Assembly: GCF_025685395.1 (NCBI RefSeq)
Contig: NZ_JAGSYA010000004.1
Span: forward strand, 1,178,001 to 1,242,000
Source of the DNA: Terriglobus tenax
Lineage (GTDB): Bacteria > Acidobacteriota > Terriglobia > Terriglobales > Acidobacteriaceae
Direction of reading: 5' to 3'
DNA: 64,000 nt
Part shown: piece after piece, positions 36,251-47,145 of the stretch
How positions within the stretch are numbered: the first letter of the stretch is position 1
Layout: every line of letters starts with the position of its first letter
The notes under the pieces: generated by a model
The model's input: the letters and a program-made list of their open reading frames with translations, nothing else
Told to the model about the DNA's origin: nothing
Database searches by the model: none
Program-made: the position numbers and the translations under genes

Positions 36251-38266
36251 GTGATGAGCCACACCCCCCAAAGTCCGCCGTCACAACGTATGCGTTTCCT
36301 TGACCGCCTGGACCGCGCTCTGAACGGAATTACCGGCGCGGCCGAAGTCACGCAGATTGCCAGCAACCTGCTGCGCGACGAGTTGCGGGTTGCACGCTGT
36401 ATCTACGCCGAGATTGGCCAAAAGGCAGACCTCCAGGAAAGCGACAGACGGTACACTCTGCCTTCGCCTGTGCTGCGGGCGCGCGAGTTCTCTGAAACAG
36501 CCATGGCCACCCTGCGCGAGGGCTTGACCTTCGTGGTGGAGAACATGGAGACGGACGCACGTGTTGCTGCTTCCCGCGAAGCGTACCGCCAGGCCAACGT
36601 GCATGCGCTGGTGTGTGTGCCTGTACCCAAGAATCAGCCGCTGCGGGCGGCCCTGGCGGTTCACAGCCATACTCCTCGGGCATGGACGCCCCAGGAGATT
36701 GACCTGGTGGAACAGGTGGCCGTGCGTTGCTGGGAGGCTGCCTCGCACCTGGCCACGCTGGAGGAGTTGCGCGGCAGCGAAGAAAACCTGCGGCTCGCCA
36801 TGGAAGCCGGCGACTTCGGCTACTACTCCTATGAGCTTGGCGCCCCGGCGATGAAGATCTCGCAACGGTTCGCGAACATCTTCGGATATGAGCAGATTCC
36901 CGAAGACTGGAGCTTTGATCGCTGGGCCGATCATCTGCACCCGGAGGACCGGGAACGGGTGCTCACGCAGGTGCTCGCTTCAGAACCGACAGGCAGCGAC
37001 ATTGAATATGAATCGCGTGTCTTCCCTGCCGGCGTGGAGCGCGTCGAACAGAACGCGCGCTGGGTATGGCTGCGGGCCCGCTACTCCCACCGTGAAGATG
37101 GCCGCCGCTACCGCTTTGGCGTGCTTGCCGATATCACCGAGCGCAAGCAGGCCGAGGCGGCGCTGGAAGCCAGCCGGCGCGAGGTCTACCGCCAGTGGGC
37201 GGAGCTGGAGACGATCTACCAGACAGCCCCTATCGGCCTGTCGCTGTTCTCGCTGGATGACTTCCGCTACCTGCGCGTCAACGATCTGCAGAGCGGTGTG
37301 ATTGGGCTGCCGCGCGAACAGATTATCGGCCAGCCCTTTCGCGAGATTGCCGTGGGGCTATGGCCGCAGTGTGAGCCACTGATGCGCCGCGCCGCAACGG
37401 GAGAGACGATTCGCAATGTAAACCTGGAAGGCGAGTTACCGTCGCGTCCGGGGCAACACCGTTACTGGACCGTGAGCTACATGCCGGTGCGGGGCGAGGA
37501 TGGCACGGTGCGCGCCGTCGCCGCGGTGATTCTGGAGACCACCGCGCAGAAACGCGCCGAGCAGGCGCTGATCCAGAGCGAAAAGCTGGCGGCGGTGGGA
37601 AGGCTGGCAAGCTCGATCTCGCACGAGATCAACAACCCGCTGGAAGCGACAACGAACCTGCTGTACATTGCGCAGCACACCCCGGGGCTGCCGCAGGAGG
37701 CTGCCGATGCCCTGGCTCTTGCGGAGAAGGAGCTGCAACGCGTCTCACAGATTGCATCTCAGACACTACGCTTCCATCGCCAGGCCACGCGCCCCACATG
37801 GGTAACCGCGGAAGAGCTGCTGAAGCCTGTGGTTGCGCTGTACCAGGGACGCCTGACGAACTCCAACATCCGCCTGATCGAGCAGCATCGCGGAGCGCAG
37901 CCGGTGCAATGTTTTGAGAACGATATCCGCCAGGTGCTGAACAACCTGATCGGCAATGCGATTGATGCAATGAAAGGCATTGGCGGAAGAGTGATGATCG
38001 TAAGCCGCGAGGCGACCGACTGGAAGACAGGCCGCAAGGGGCTGCGCATTACGGTGATAGACAGCGGCAGCGGTATGTCAGAAGCGACGCGCAAGAATAT
38101 ATTCACGGCCTTCTACACCACCAAGGGAATCAACGGAACCGGGCTGGGGCTATGGATCTCGCGCGGTATCGTGGATAAGCATGAGGGCGAGTTGAGGTTC
38201 TACTCCAGCACACTGCAGGGCCGCAGCGGCACGGCTTTTTCCCTCTTCCTGCCGCGGTATGGATGA
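36251..38266 (+). CDS. Sensor histidine kinase (GAF-PAS-PAS-HisKA-HATPase)
   Basis: 671 aa with no membrane helix, so probably cytosolic. A GAF-like domain (about residues 20-175) is followed by a PAS_3-type domain ending in FGVLADITERKQAE, a second PAS (about 310-430), HisKA with SISHEINNPLEAT (His near 458), and HATPase with N-box NDIRQVLNNLIGNAIDAM, G1 DSGSGM and G2 GTGLGLWIS. GTG 36251 or ATG 36254 is the start; AGGA lies upstream. No response regulator is adjacent. Its stop overlaps the next start by 4 bp, linking it to the cell-wall genes downstream. Confidence 0.93.
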   Translation: MMSHTPQSPPSQRMRFLDRLDRALNGITGAAEVTQIASNLLRDELRVARCIYAEIGQKADLQESDRRYTLPSPVLRAREFSETAMATLREGLTFVVENMETDARVAASREAYRQANVHALVCVPVPKNQPLRAALAVHSHTPRAWTPQEIDLVEQVAVRCWEAASHLATLEELRGSEENLRLAMEAGDFGYYSYELGAPAMKISQRFANIFGYEQIPEDWSFDRWADHLHPEDRERVLTQVLASEPTGSDIEYESRVFPAGVERVEQNARWVWLRARYSHREDGRRYRFGVLADITERKQAEAALEASRREVYRQWAELETIYQTAPIGLSLFSLDDFRYLRVNDLQSGVIGLPREQIIGQPFREIAVGLWPQCEPLMRRAATGETIRNVNLEGELPSRPGQHRYWTVSYMPVRGEDGTVRAVAAVILETTAQKRAEQALIQSEKLAAVGRLASSISHEINNPLEATTNLLYIAQHTPGLPQEAADALALAEKELQRVSQIASQTLRFHRQATRPTWVTAEELLKPVVALYQGRLTNSNIRLIEQHRGAQPVQCFENDIRQVLNNLIGNAIDAMKGIGGRVMIVSREATDWKTGRKGLRITVIDSGSGMSEATRKNIFTAFYTTKGINGTGLGLWISRGIVDKHEGELRFYSSTLQGRSGTAFSLFLPRYG

Positions 38267-39063
38267 TGCATTTGAGGCTTGCTGTTTTTGCGATGGTTGC
38301 TGTGTTGCCCTTATCTGCGGAGACGCCGCGTGAAGCCCTGCACCATGCCGTGGCACACACGCAGGCCACGGCCGTGGTGGTGGATTTCGCTACCGGAAAG
38401 GTCATCGCGCAGGAAGGTGTAGCGCGGCGAGGTACACCGGGCTCAACCATAAAGCCCTTTGTACTGGAGTACGCCCTGCAGCATGGCCTGGTGAAGGCGG
38501 AGACGCAGGTGTACTGCCGCAGGAACCTCCGCATTGCGGGACGGGACTTTGCCTGCACGCATCCGGCAAGCCTTCCGGTCGTTGATGCGGAGACAGCGCT
38601 GGCGGAGTCGTGCAATACATGGTTTGCCGCCCTGGCGCGACGCATGCCTCCACAGGAACTTGAGCAGGCGGTTGCCGCGACCCTGCTGCCGCATGAAAGC
38701 CTTCGTTTTGCCAGCATGGATCAGCGTCAGCTTGCCGTGCTGGGAGTGTGGGGAAGCACGGCCTCTCCGCTGGAGCTGGCGCAGGCCTACCGCGCACTGG
38801 TGCAGCGCCTGCCGCAGGACAGCGTTGTGGCCCGCAGTCTGCGAGAGTCAGTGGAACATGGCATGGCGAATCCTGCAGCAACGCGCGGTGTGACGATCCT
38901 GGGTAAGACCGGAACCGCGCAGAACCCGGGTGAAAGCTGGACGCACGGATGGTTTGCCGGTGTCGTACCCGGGCGGCTGGTCATCGTGATGTATGTCCCC
39001 AGGGGCGATGGCGGAACGGCGGCGCGGCTGGCCCATGGGTTCTTTACGGAGATGGCTCGTTGA
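38263..39063 (+). CDS. Stand-alone penicillin-binding transpeptidase domain
   Basis: 266 aa with a signal peptide (MMHLRLAVFAMVAVLPLSA). All three active-site motifs are present: SxxK as STIK (S61, K64), SxN as SCN (S116-N118) and KTG (K215-G217). It is far shorter than usual PBPs and lacks a glycosyltransferase or dimerisation domain. It is either a minimal DD-transpeptidase/carboxypeptidase or a sensor-like relative. The ATG overlaps the kinase stop (ATGA) and its own stop overlaps the next TTG start. Confidence 0.87.
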   Translation: MMHLRLAVFAMVAVLPLSAETPREALHHAVAHTQATAVVVDFATGKVIAQEGVARRGTPGSTIKPFVLEYALQHGLVKAETQVYCRRNLRIAGRDFACTHPASLPVVDAETALAESCNTWFAALARRMPPQELEQAVAATLLPHESLRFASMDQRQLAVLGVWGSTASPLELAQAYRALVQRLPQDSVVARSLRESVEHGMANPAATRGVTILGKTGTAQNPGESWTHGWFAGVVPGRLVIVMYVPRGDGGTAARLAHGFFTEMAR

Positions 39064-40736
39064 GGGCCGCATGGCTGCTGGCTTTGCTGCCATCGCTTGC
39101 TCTGGCGCAAAGCGACGGCGGAGGCCGGGATGTTTCCGTCGCGATGTTTTCAACGCATGCCGTTCATGCCGTAACGCTCGCTCCGGCGGGTGAAGGCGCG
39201 TGGACGGCAAGCTGTGCGGGCTGCGCCCATAAGCCCCTGACCGTGCCAGTAACGTTTGCCAAAGGCGAGCTGTTTGCCGGAGGTCCGGTGCGCGTCAGCA
39301 ACAACGCCAACCCGAAGGACTTCCGCACCGCCACCGGACTATGGCACCTGCGCGTTACAGCGGGCGATGTGGATATCGTGTTGACGATCCCAAGCGAGCA
39401 CTACGTTGCGGCCGTGGTTGCGGGGGAAGCCTCGCCGGGAGAGAGGCCGCAGGCGCTGGAAGCGCTGGCGATTGTGGCTCGCACCTATGCGTTGAACGGA
39501 AGACACTGGAAGCCGCGTTCCGGGCACCTGCCTGCACCGCTGTGCGACAGCACGCAGTGCCAGGCGATGCGGCTGGGGCGCGTGCCCGCCGTGATTGACG
39601 CGGCTGTACGCGCCACCGCGGGCGAGACCATGTGGTTCCACGGACGCCGTGCCGAGGTCTTCTTCAGCCAGCACTGCGGCGGAACGACGGAGACAGCCGG
39701 GGCCGTGTGGCCAACGCTGCGGCGCGCGACGTATCTCAACGCGCATCCGGATAACTTCTGCCTGCGCAAGGATAAAGCCGCGTGGCACGCCGAGGTTCCG
39801 TTGACGCAGATGGAGGAAATTGCCCACACCGAGGGATGGAAGGTACCCGCGCAGATTGTGGCTGTTGAAATCATCCAGCGCAGCCCCTCGCAGCGTGCGT
39901 TAAAGCTGGCAATGGTTGGCACGGATGGCACTCGCTTCCCTGTCGCCGCAAGTTCGCTGCGGCTGGCCATTGGCCGGGCGCTTGGGTGGAACCAGGTGCG
40001 CAGCGACCTGTATGACGTGGCCGTGCGGCACGGTGCAATCGTCTTCGATGGACGCGGCCATGGCCACGGTGTTGGCCTGTGCCAGGTGGGCGCCGGCCAG
40101 ATGGCCTCCGAAGGCAAGACCGCACGGGAGATTGCCGGCTTCTACTTCACCGGTGTGAGCATCGGCATAACGCCCAGAGATGCGGGCTGGCAGCAGAACA
40201 CGGCCGGACCACTGCATACGCGCTCTGTCAACAAGGACACGACGCACGATGCGATGCTGCAGCGGGCATGGGCCGAGGCTGCAAAGCGATTTCCTTCGCA
40301 GCGCGCCATGTCGCCGGATGTCACCCTCGCTCCGTCGGTTGAGATCTTCCGACAGTTAACCTCTGCCCCGGGCTGGCTGCTGGCCACAACCCGCGGCCAG
40401 AGCATTGTGCTGCAACCCTGGTCCGTGTTGCAGGCACAGGCAGAACGTGTACTGCTGCATGAGTTCCTGCATCTGCGTGTGGAAGCCGAGGCGGGCAGCA
40501 ATGCTCCGCTGTGGCTGCGCGAGGGGATGGTGGAGTATCTCGCGGGAGATACGCAGGGCAACACGTCCATGCCGGCAGCCGCGATGGACGCGGCGCTGCG
40601 CAGTGCGTCTGACCTGAGTGCAAATCAACAGGCGCATGAGGCCGCTGGGGCTAAGGTACGATCGCTGGTGCAGCGCTACGGGTTCGCTTCAGTGCGCGGC
40701 TGGCTTGTCTCCGGCATACCGCCCGGTGTTGCCTGA
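39060..40736 (+). CDS. SpoIID-domain protein fused to a gluzincin-type metallopeptidase domain
   Basis: 558 aa from TTG 39060, which overlaps the previous TGA (TTGA) and has GGAG 9 bp upstream; it opens a signal peptide (RAAWLLALLPSLALA). The middle is a SpoIID/LytB domain with EALAIVARTYALN, SQHCGGTTETAG and RGHGHGVGLCQVGAGQMA. SpoIID is a peptidoglycan lytic transglycosylase acting on denuded glycan. The C-terminus carries a metalloprotease-like motif HEFLH (about residue 467) followed by LREGMVEYLAG, matching the HExxH plus downstream Glu of gluzincins. The last 61 bp overlap the convergent membrane-protein gene. Confidence 0.87.
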   Translation: MRAAWLLALLPSLALAQSDGGGRDVSVAMFSTHAVHAVTLAPAGEGAWTASCAGCAHKPLTVPVTFAKGELFAGGPVRVSNNANPKDFRTATGLWHLRVTAGDVDIVLTIPSEHYVAAVVAGEASPGERPQALEALAIVARTYALNGRHWKPRSGHLPAPLCDSTQCQAMRLGRVPAVIDAAVRATAGETMWFHGRRAEVFFSQHCGGTTETAGAVWPTLRRATYLNAHPDNFCLRKDKAAWHAEVPLTQMEEIAHTEGWKVPAQIVAVEIIQRSPSQRALKLAMVGTDGTRFPVAASSLRLAIGRALGWNQVRSDLYDVAVRHGAIVFDGRGHGHGVGLCQVGAGQMASEGKTAREIAGFYFTGVSIGITPRDAGWQQNTAGPLHTRSVNKDTTHDAMLQRAWAEAAKRFPSQRAMSPDVTLAPSVEIFRQLTSAPGWLLATTRGQSIVLQPWSVLQAQAERVLLHEFLHLRVEAEAGSNAPLWLREGMVEYLAGDTQGNTSMPAAAMDAALRSASDLSANQQAHEAAGAKVRSLVQRYGFASVRGWLVSGIPPGVA

Positions 40737-41434
40737 GTCTCTGCCAGCAGGGCGAGTAGGAATGAAGCGACTAGTCCGTCGAACAGCACCACGAAGAGAA
40801 GCCGGGCCACCAGGCTGAGGGCTTCCACCTTTAAGCCACGACCGGGTACCCAGCCGAGGATCCACCCGGTCACAGCACTCGCCAGCCAGGTGAGCGCAAG
40901 GAAAACGACCCACCACGTCAGGCTGAAGAGGCTGCGCAGCGCACCACGAACGCGGCCAAGGATGACCGCGAAGCTGAACACAGTGAGTACACTCACGATG
41001 ATCCAGCTGAGCGTCGACCAGAGCCAGTCCAGCATCTTGTAAATGCGGTCGAAGGTGAAGAAGTAGCGCAGGCTGCGCGGCGTTTGCGAATTCAGATAAC
41101 TGGCGCGCTGAAAATCATTGCTATGCAGCGGCTCAATCCAATGCGTTGCCAGAAGCCAGACAGCTACGGCGGCAACAATGGCAATCGAACCCGCCAGCAG
41201 ACGTTTGCGCTTGCAGGTCTGTCTTGCCACCCACAACGCAATCCATGACTGCCCGGCGCCCGCAACGGCGGCAATCAGCAGGCCGAAGACGAATGAGACG
41301 ATGACCCACAGCACGCTTGCGTCTGGAAGGCGCAGCCAGAGCAGTGCCATGAGAAAGACCACCAACGCAAGGCCGATTTGCAGAAGGAGCAGTTTCAGAG
41401 AGAAGCGGCGAAGCGCGCCGCGGAGCAGGCTCAT
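40676..41434 (-). CDS. Integral membrane protein of unknown function
   Basis: 252 aa with about six predicted membrane helices and basic loops (RQTCKRKR). No family is recognised. It overlaps the alpha-2-macroglobulin stop by 4 bp (ATGA), so it is translationally coupled to that gene, and its end overlaps the SpoIID gene by 61 bp. Its constant company with the macroglobulin suggests a role in the same envelope function. Confidence 0.7.
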   Translation of the reverse strand: MSLLRGALRRFSLKLLLLQIGLALVVFLMALLWLRLPDASVLWVIVSFVFGLLIAAVAGAGQSWIALWVARQTCKRKRLLAGSIAIVAAVAVWLLATHWIEPLHSNDFQRASYLNSQTPRSLRYFFTFDRIYKMLDWLWSTLSWIIVSVLTVFSFAVILGRVRGALRSLFSLTWWVVFLALTWLASAVTGWILGWVPGRGLKVEALSLVARLLFVVLFDGLVASFLLALLAETQATPGGMPETSQPRTEANP

Positions 41435-44400
41435 TGCGGACCTCCGGTGGATGGCTGTGGCACCTCAAGCCGCAGTGCGTCACTCGATGCAGATACGTTG
41501 GGTTGATACATGGCCTCAACGTGCGCCGGGCTGATCTGGAAGACGCCGGGGTTGACGACACGGATGAGGTAGAAGACCTCCTGCCGTCCGTTGAAGTCCG
41601 TGGAGAAGAAGACAGCGCGATCGTCACGGAACTCGCTGCGCGTGTACCACCAGTACCAGCCACCGGGCTTCTTCTCGATGGTGTAGCTATCCTCGTTCTT
41701 GATGAACTCGGTGCCCGCCGGGATAGGATCTTCCAGCATCAGGTACTTCATTGGAGCGCCGCCGATGGCCTCATGCACGGCCAGCACATCGCCCACCTGT
41801 GCTGTGCCCGAGAGCGGCACCAGCATGTAGACCACTTTGCCATCCTTCTGTACGGGCTGCAGCTTGAAGTAGTCACGCGTCAGGTTCAACGTCATGCTGC
41901 CGGACTGGTAGTCCTTCTTCTCGGTTGAGAAGTAGCGTCCGCGTGCCGACCAGTAGAGACGTCCACCGCCCTTGCGCACGATCTGCAGGTTGTTTGCGTT
42001 CGGCGCTAACTGGGCAGCATCCAGGTTCAGTGTCAGCGTGTTGTCTGTAAGCGAAGCGCCCGCCTTGAAGCTGCGCTGCGCAATGGACTTGCCGTTGAGT
42101 AGAACCTCCACCGAAGAGTCTGCGGTGAGTTCCTTCGTCGCAGCCAGATACTCGGTCAGGCCGAAGAGCGCTGTGGCGGTCTGCTCGGTGGAGTCCCACC
42201 ATCCGCCGCTGTTGCGCGCCAGCATCAGCCACTGGGCCGCGCTGGAGAGCATCGCGTCATTCGCGTCCACCTTCGCCAGCAGGCGAACGGCATAGGCCGT
42301 GGCCTCGGCGTTGTTACTGTACTCGGTGTCGAGCGTGGGAACGTAGTTGCTGCTCCAGAAGACCAGGTCGCCCTGGTGCTGCGCCTTCGACTTCAGCAGT
42401 GCGGCAAGCTCACTGGCACGCTTGTCGCCGGTGCGCAGCATTGCGAGGCCGGTCATGGCCAGCGGCTCAGGATCAAGGTCTTTGCGGCGTTCATACTGCG
42501 CGTCGAGCGCGGCCTTCAGGTCGCTCTCGTTGGCCATGGCAAGCGCATAGACCACCGAGGCTCGCAGCTCAGGCCGCATGCGCGGGTGCTGCTGCAGTTG
42601 CTGCCGCAGGTAGCTGGAGCCCATGTTCAGCATGTACCGGTGGTCCTGCGAGACCGGCGCAACCTCTGCCGCCGCGCCAAGACCGGCGACAACATAGGCC
42701 GTCATATAGATGCGGCTGTCATCTTCTTTCCACCAGCCCCAGCCGCCATCCTGATGCTGGTAGTCCTTCAGCCGCTCAAGACCCGCGTTCATCTTCGCGT
42801 GCAGGTCTTCCATGTTGATATCGGAAGAAACCTTCAGCTTGTTGAGTGTGTCCGCGACGATGACGTTTGGAAGGAAGCTCGACATCGTCTGTTCGGTGCA
42901 ACCGTAGGGATAACTGGTGAGGTAGTCGAGCGCGGAGAAGAGCGAGCCCGCGATGGTGGGACTCACGTCGATTCGCAGGGAATGCGCGGCAACATCTGTG
43001 TTCGCGGGGAAATTGATGGGGACGCTGGCAGTGTTGCCGGTCAGTACCCCGCTGGGGGCGATGCTGCGGGCCACACCGTTGGGCTGAATAGGGAAGCTGA
43101 TCTCCAGGGCGTCCGACTCGGCATCCGTAATAGCCGTGGCCGTCAGCTTCGCCATGCCCACACGCGAGGCGCGCAAACGCCACAGCGCGGTGACCTCGCC
43201 CTTACTGGGAATGGTGAGCTTCTGCTGGTTGCCGAGCACATTGTCGAGGCCCTCGACAGCAAGCGAGATGGTCGCTTCCTTCGGAACGTCAAGGTAGTTA
43301 TGCACAATGACCGGCAGCGTGAGTTCATCGCCCTTCAGAAGGAAACGAGGGCTGCCCATGCGAACGAGGACGTTCTTGCGTACCAGCACGCGGCTGATGG
43401 CCGAGCCTGCCTTCGAGTCCGTGGTGATGGCGCGCGCCGTGGCTCGCCATGTCGTCAGCGAGTCCGGGAAAGTAAGTGTGACGGTGGCATGGCCATTCGC
43501 ATCCGTATGCACGCTGGGCTGCCAGTACGCTGTGTCCGGGAAGGCCTTGCGAACACGGGGCTTGGATTCATTGCCTGGCTTCACCTGCGCCAGTTGCGGA
43601 CGGTAGCGATTGGCGCGCATGGCGAGCATGGGCGACTTCTCTCCGGCCGAGCCGCTAAAGTAATAGTCCAGGGAAGAGTCCAGCTGCGACGAGCTGTAAC
43701 GCTGTGGATAGAGCGCACGAACAATGTCGCCGTTCGAGTCCGGGTAGAGCGAGTAGATGGCCTCATCGACAACGCCCACACTGACCTCGGCGCTGACCGG
43801 CTTGCCCGCAAAGTCTCGCGTGGTGACATTGTAGGTGGCCTGCTGCTGCGGCTGGAAGACCTCCTTCGACGGCGTCACTTCCACCTGTAACTGCTGTTGC
43901 GAAGGCGGAACCTTCAGCATCCTGCTGGCCTGGTACAGCACGTTGTTCTTGATGAAGATAGCGCTGATGTTCAGGTTCGGCTGCGACTCCGGAGTGATGG
44001 GGACGTCGAAGCTGAGCGTCTTGCCTTCGCTGTGCAGCACCTGGCGGCGAACTAGCGAATCGCCTTCCACCAGCACCAGCGCATAGAAATCCGGCTGTTC
44101 GGAGATAAGGCTCAGGTGCGCGGTTTCACCGGGGGCATAGCTCTTCTTGTCGGCGACGATCTGCGTGTTCTGCGAGCTGTCTCCCCAGCTTTGTTCGCCA
44201 ACACCCATGATCCAGAGATAGGTTTCGTTCTCCGGATTGCGAGTGCCAGGCTGCACGGCAGTCGCCGTGGCCTGCAGCGTGGCGGAACTGTATGGAGGAG
44301 AGATTACCGGCAGTTGGCCGGAGGCCTGGCCGCCCGCATCCGTGGTTACATCCACGGCAGGACCAGGGGTCGTCTCCACCTTGCCACGGTCGTAATGACG

Positions 44401-46113
44401 GTAGACAAGCTGCACGTGTGTCCGGGTCGCCAGCGGACGGTTGTCGTAATCCATCGCCGTCACGCGGAAGCGGGCCGGTTCGCCCGCGCGAACCGCATAG
44501 CTGAGCGGTTCTACATTCACACGGAAGGTGCTGTAGGTGGCCAGGAAGCGGCCACGGCCGGTGATCTCGCGGTTGGCTGCGTCGGTCACGCCGGCTTCGA
44601 CAACATAGTCGTAGTCGCCATGTTTCTTCTCGTCCACCTGCGTGGGCACCTGGATCGTAAGCAGGCCATTGGCGTCCAGCTTGCCGGTTTTCTCGGCTTC
44701 TTCGTCGGCGTAGCCAACGTAGCTGTTGTCGCCGCCGTCAGACTCGCCTGGGCCATCGCTGGAGTCATCGCTCTCGCCCCACCAGTAGTGGCGCTCGTGG
44801 TAAACACGATACTTCACCTTCGCGTTGGCCACCGGCTCGCCAAAGAAGTAGCGGGAGTCAATGGTGACCGGCATGGTGGCGCCCTGCAGAACGCGGCGTT
44901 GCCCGGCGGTGACGGTCACACGATACTCCGGCTTGCGATACTCCTCCACGTGGAAGCTGCCGAAGACCTGGCTGGGGGCGTCCCCCACGCGGATGTTGTA
45001 GTAGCCAAGCGCGGCATCGCGGGGAAGATCCATCTCACCGGCTACGGTTCCTGTCGCCGACACGGGCATCTGCTTGTCGAAGATGACCTTGTCGGTGGCG
45101 TCGGAGATGGTGACATGCAGGTTGCCGGGCTTCGGCGGAGTAAGCACGTTCCCCGCGTGTTCCCGCACAATCGCCTTCCAGTGAACGGTATGCGTGGGGC
45201 GGTAAACCGGACGCTCGGTGTAGACATAGCCAACGTATTTGCTCTCCCAGGTGTTGCTCAGCGTCCATGTTCCGGGGGTGGAGACAGCAATTGCCTTGTC
45301 CTTTGCACCGACCACCCAGAAAGCGTCTTCATGCGCTTTGTCCGCCGTAATAGGCAGTAGAGCCATACCGCTTGCATCCGTCGTCGCCGAGGCCGCCGCC
45401 TTCTGTCCGAAGCCTGCATCGACCTTCACGCCTTCCATCGGCTGGCCGGAGATGCGGTCGGTCGCATACGCCAGCACCTGGCCGTTGCTGGTGCGTGTGA
45501 CCAGCGCCATGGGCGTAACCGTCACCAGCGTGTAGGCCTTCAGATGGCCGTCGGTGGCCTCCAGCAGGTACAGCCCCGCGTCCAGCTTCTGTTCGATGGG
45601 AAGATCGTTGTTATCCGAAACGTAGGTGGCGGGCACGACCTGCCGCCAACGCGCGACAAGCTGTCGCTGGTTCAGGATGGGAATCTGGGCGAACTCGGCT
45701 TCGCTGACAATGCGGCTGCTTTTCGAAAGCGCTGTCTGTTTGGCCCGGATGGAATGACGTGCCTGGCGCGAGAACTGGCGCCGGAAGAAGAAACGAATGC
45801 TCTCCCACAGCTGCTGCTTCCAGTCATGGAATCGTTCCAGCCATGTGCGCTCGTCGATGTACTCCGGGCCGTAGCTGCCGATGTTGCCGGAGCTGAAGGA
45901 GTGCAGCTCGCGCAGGTTTTCGACAAACTTTACAGGGTCCTGGATGCGATAGACGCGGAATTCGAGTGATTCCACATCGTGCGTGTACAGGTGGATGGCG
46001 GGCTTTTCCCCCGGAGCAAAGGTCTTACTGGTGCTCAGGTTGAAACTCTGCGCGTGGGCGCAGACAGAGGCGGCGAGGAACAGGAAAAAGAGAGCGAGGG
46101 GGCGCGGTCTCAT
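41431..46113 (-). CDS. Bacterial alpha-2-macroglobulin-family protein
   Basis: 1560 aa from ATG 46113 (an upstream GTG-type start at 46140 would blur the signal peptide [17 protein letters not shown]). MG domains lead into a bait-like region, then the thioester motif GCTEQ (Cys about residue 1072) within a terpenoid-toroid domain, and a C-terminal receptor-like domain. Bacterial macroglobulins trap proteases in the periplasm; no lipobox is seen, so this one is probably soluble or otherwise anchored. It is coupled to the DUF1175 gene upstream and a membrane protein downstream, resembling the E. coli yfaS-yfaT pairing. Confidence 0.92.
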   Translation of the reverse strand: MRPRPLALFFLFLAASVCAHAQSFNLSTSKTFAPGEKPAIHLYTHDVESLEFRVYRIQDPVKFVENLRELHSFSSGNIGSYGPEYIDERTWLERFHDWKQQLWESIRFFFRRQFSRQARHSIRAKQTALSKSSRIVSEAEFAQIPILNQRQLVARWRQVVPATYVSDNNDLPIEQKLDAGLYLLEATDGHLKAYTLVTVTPMALVTRTSNGQVLAYATDRISGQPMEGVKVDAGFGQKAAASATTDASGMALLPITADKAHEDAFWVVGAKDKAIAVSTPGTWTLSNTWESKYVGYVYTERPVYRPTHTVHWKAIVREHAGNVLTPPKPGNLHVTISDATDKVIFDKQMPVSATGTVAGEMDLPRDAALGYYNIRVGDAPSQVFGSFHVEEYRKPEYRVTVTAGQRRVLQGATMPVTIDSRYFFGEPVANAKVKYRVYHERHYWWGESDDSSDGPGESDGGDNSYVGYADEEAEKTGKLDANGLLTIQVPTQVDEKKHGDYDYVVEAGVTDAANREITGRGRFLATYSTFRVNVEPLSYAVRAGEPARFRVTAMDYDNRPLATRTHVQLVYRHYDRGKVETTPGPAVDVTTDAGGQASGQLPVISPPYSSATLQATATAVQPGTRNPENETYLWIMGVGEQSWGDSSQNTQIVADKKSYAPGETAHLSLISEQPDFYALVLVEGDSLVRRQVLHSEGKTLSFDVPITPESQPNLNISAIFIKNNVLYQASRMLKVPPSQQQLQVEVTPSKEVFQPQQQATYNVTTRDFAGKPVSAEVSVGVVDEAIYSLYPDSNGDIVRALYPQRYSSSQLDSSLDYYFSGSAGEKSPMLAMRANRYRPQLAQVKPGNESKPRVRKAFPDTAYWQPSVHTDANGHATVTLTFPDSLTTWRATARAITTDSKAGSAISRVLVRKNVLVRMGSPRFLLKGDELTLPVIVHNYLDVPKEATISLAVEGLDNVLGNQQKLTIPSKGEVTALWRLRASRVGMAKLTATAITDAESDALEISFPIQPNGVARSIAPSGVLTGNTASVPINFPANTDVAAHSLRIDVSPTIAGSLFSALDYLTSYPYGCTEQTMSSFLPNVIVADTLNKLKVSSDINMEDLHAKMNAGLERLKDYQHQDGGWGWWKEDDSRIYMTAYVVAGLGAAAEVAPVSQDHRYMLNMGSSYLRQQLQQHPRMRPELRASVVYALAMANESDLKAALDAQYERRKDLDPEPLAMTGLAMLRTGDKRASELAALLKSKAQHQGDLVFWSSNYVPTLDTEYSNNAEATAYAVRLLAKVDANDAMLSSAAQWLMLARNSGGWWDSTEQTATALFGLTEYLAATKELTADSSVEVLLNGKSIAQRSFKAGASLTDNTLTLNLDAAQLAPNANNLQIVRKGGGRLYWSARGRYFSTEKKDYQSGSMTLNLTRDYFKLQPVQKDGKVVYMLVPLSGTAQVGDVLAVHEAIGGAPMKYLMLEDPIPAGTEFIKNEDSYTIEKKPGGWYWWYTRSEFRDDRAVFFSTDFNGRQEVFYLIRVVNPGVFQISPAHVEAMYQPNVSASSDALRLEVPQPSTGGPQ

Positions 46114-47102
46114 TGAGGGTCCTCTCGGAGGATAGACCAACGATACACTCCAAGGAAGTTGGTATTGTATGAAACCGGTCTCCAGCGGGGATCAGGGTGA
46201 TTAAGCAGGTCGTCCAGCGCAACGCGACGCATCTCACCCGGCCCCGCTCCGATGGGGCCGGTATGGTAGACCGCCCAGTCATGAGCCTCGCCGGTCACAA
46301 TCATGGAATGGTAGGGCGAGTTCTGTTCCAGTTGGCGGTAGAAGAGAAGGTCACCCTCCCGGGCGGCATGGATATCCCGCGAGACGAAGAAGGTGTTTCG
46401 CTGCCACAGCGTCTTTGCATCGGCAAACTGGGCAAAGCTTTCGTTCGCCGGATCGCCGGCGGTATAGCCGCCCTCGCGCACGCGGAAGAGGTTGGCCCCC
46501 AGCGGGGTGAGCGGGTACACATACTGGCTGACCGAGGAGGACGGCAAGGCGACCTCCATGGGCAGCGTCGCCAGCCATGCCTCGTTATGCGCATGCAGAG
46601 CTCCACGGTAGCACCAGCGCAGCAGCGCGGCACAGTCGTTGATCTCTGCCGGTAGCTTCGCCGGGGGCGTAGCAGCGGCGATATCCGCAAGCGCGGAGAA
46701 CCACCGCCGGAAGGCGGCACGGTCTGCTGAACGATGCAGCCGAAGGTACTCCGGCGTTCCATCTCCGAAGCGGTCCGAGGAGTCCGGTGTGAAGTCGAGT
46801 ACGGCGCTGGCGTGGCTGGAGCCATCACTTACCTGCAACGTATGACGGCCGGGCAGCACGGGCGACTGTACCAGCACGCTGCCATCCGTCAGCACGCGTG
46901 CGGCAAGCCCGCCAAGGCGAAGCTCACCGGATCCTTTCCCTTGCAGCAGAGCCGCGCGATGTTCCCCGCCGTCGGCAGGCAGAGTGTGCTGCACCTGCTG
47001 CAGGCGGATGTGCGGGCGCGGCCAGGCACGCCATGCAATGGCCCCCGCCATAAGAAGCGCGGCAACCAGAAGAAGAAGTCGGCCCTGCAATGCTCGGCTC
47101 AC
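46110..47102 (-). CDS. DUF1175 (YfaT-like) exported protein
   Basis: 330 aa from GTG 47102, which opens the hydrophobic anchor ([19 protein letters not shown]); a longer start at 47210 would overlap the TonB-receptor gene. The DUF1175 region includes [31 protein letters not shown] and [20 protein letters not shown]. The Cys and His are arranged as in NlpC/P60-like cysteine hydrolases, an inference. It overlaps the macroglobulin start by 4 bp, the same pairing as yfaT-yfaS. Confidence 0.85.
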   Translation of the reverse strand: MSRALQGRLLLLVAALLMAGAIAWRAWPRPHIRLQQVQHTLPADGGEHRAALLQGKGSGELRLGGLAARVLTDGSVLVQSPVLPGRHTLQVSDGSSHASAVLDFTPDSSDRFGDGTPEYLRLHRSADRAAFRRWFSALADIAAATPPAKLPAEINDCAALLRWCYRGALHAHNEAWLATLPMEVALPSSSVSQYVYPLTPLGANLFRVREGGYTAGDPANESFAQFADAKTLWQRNTFFVSRDIHAAREGDLLFYRQLEQNSPYHSMIVTGEAHDWAVYHTGPIGAGPGEMRRVALDDLLNHPDPRWRPVSYNTNFLGVYRWSILREDPQ

Positions 47103-47145
47103 GTGAGCCAGAGGATAGCAGGGCCGGGTTTGTGGATTCGTTTCG

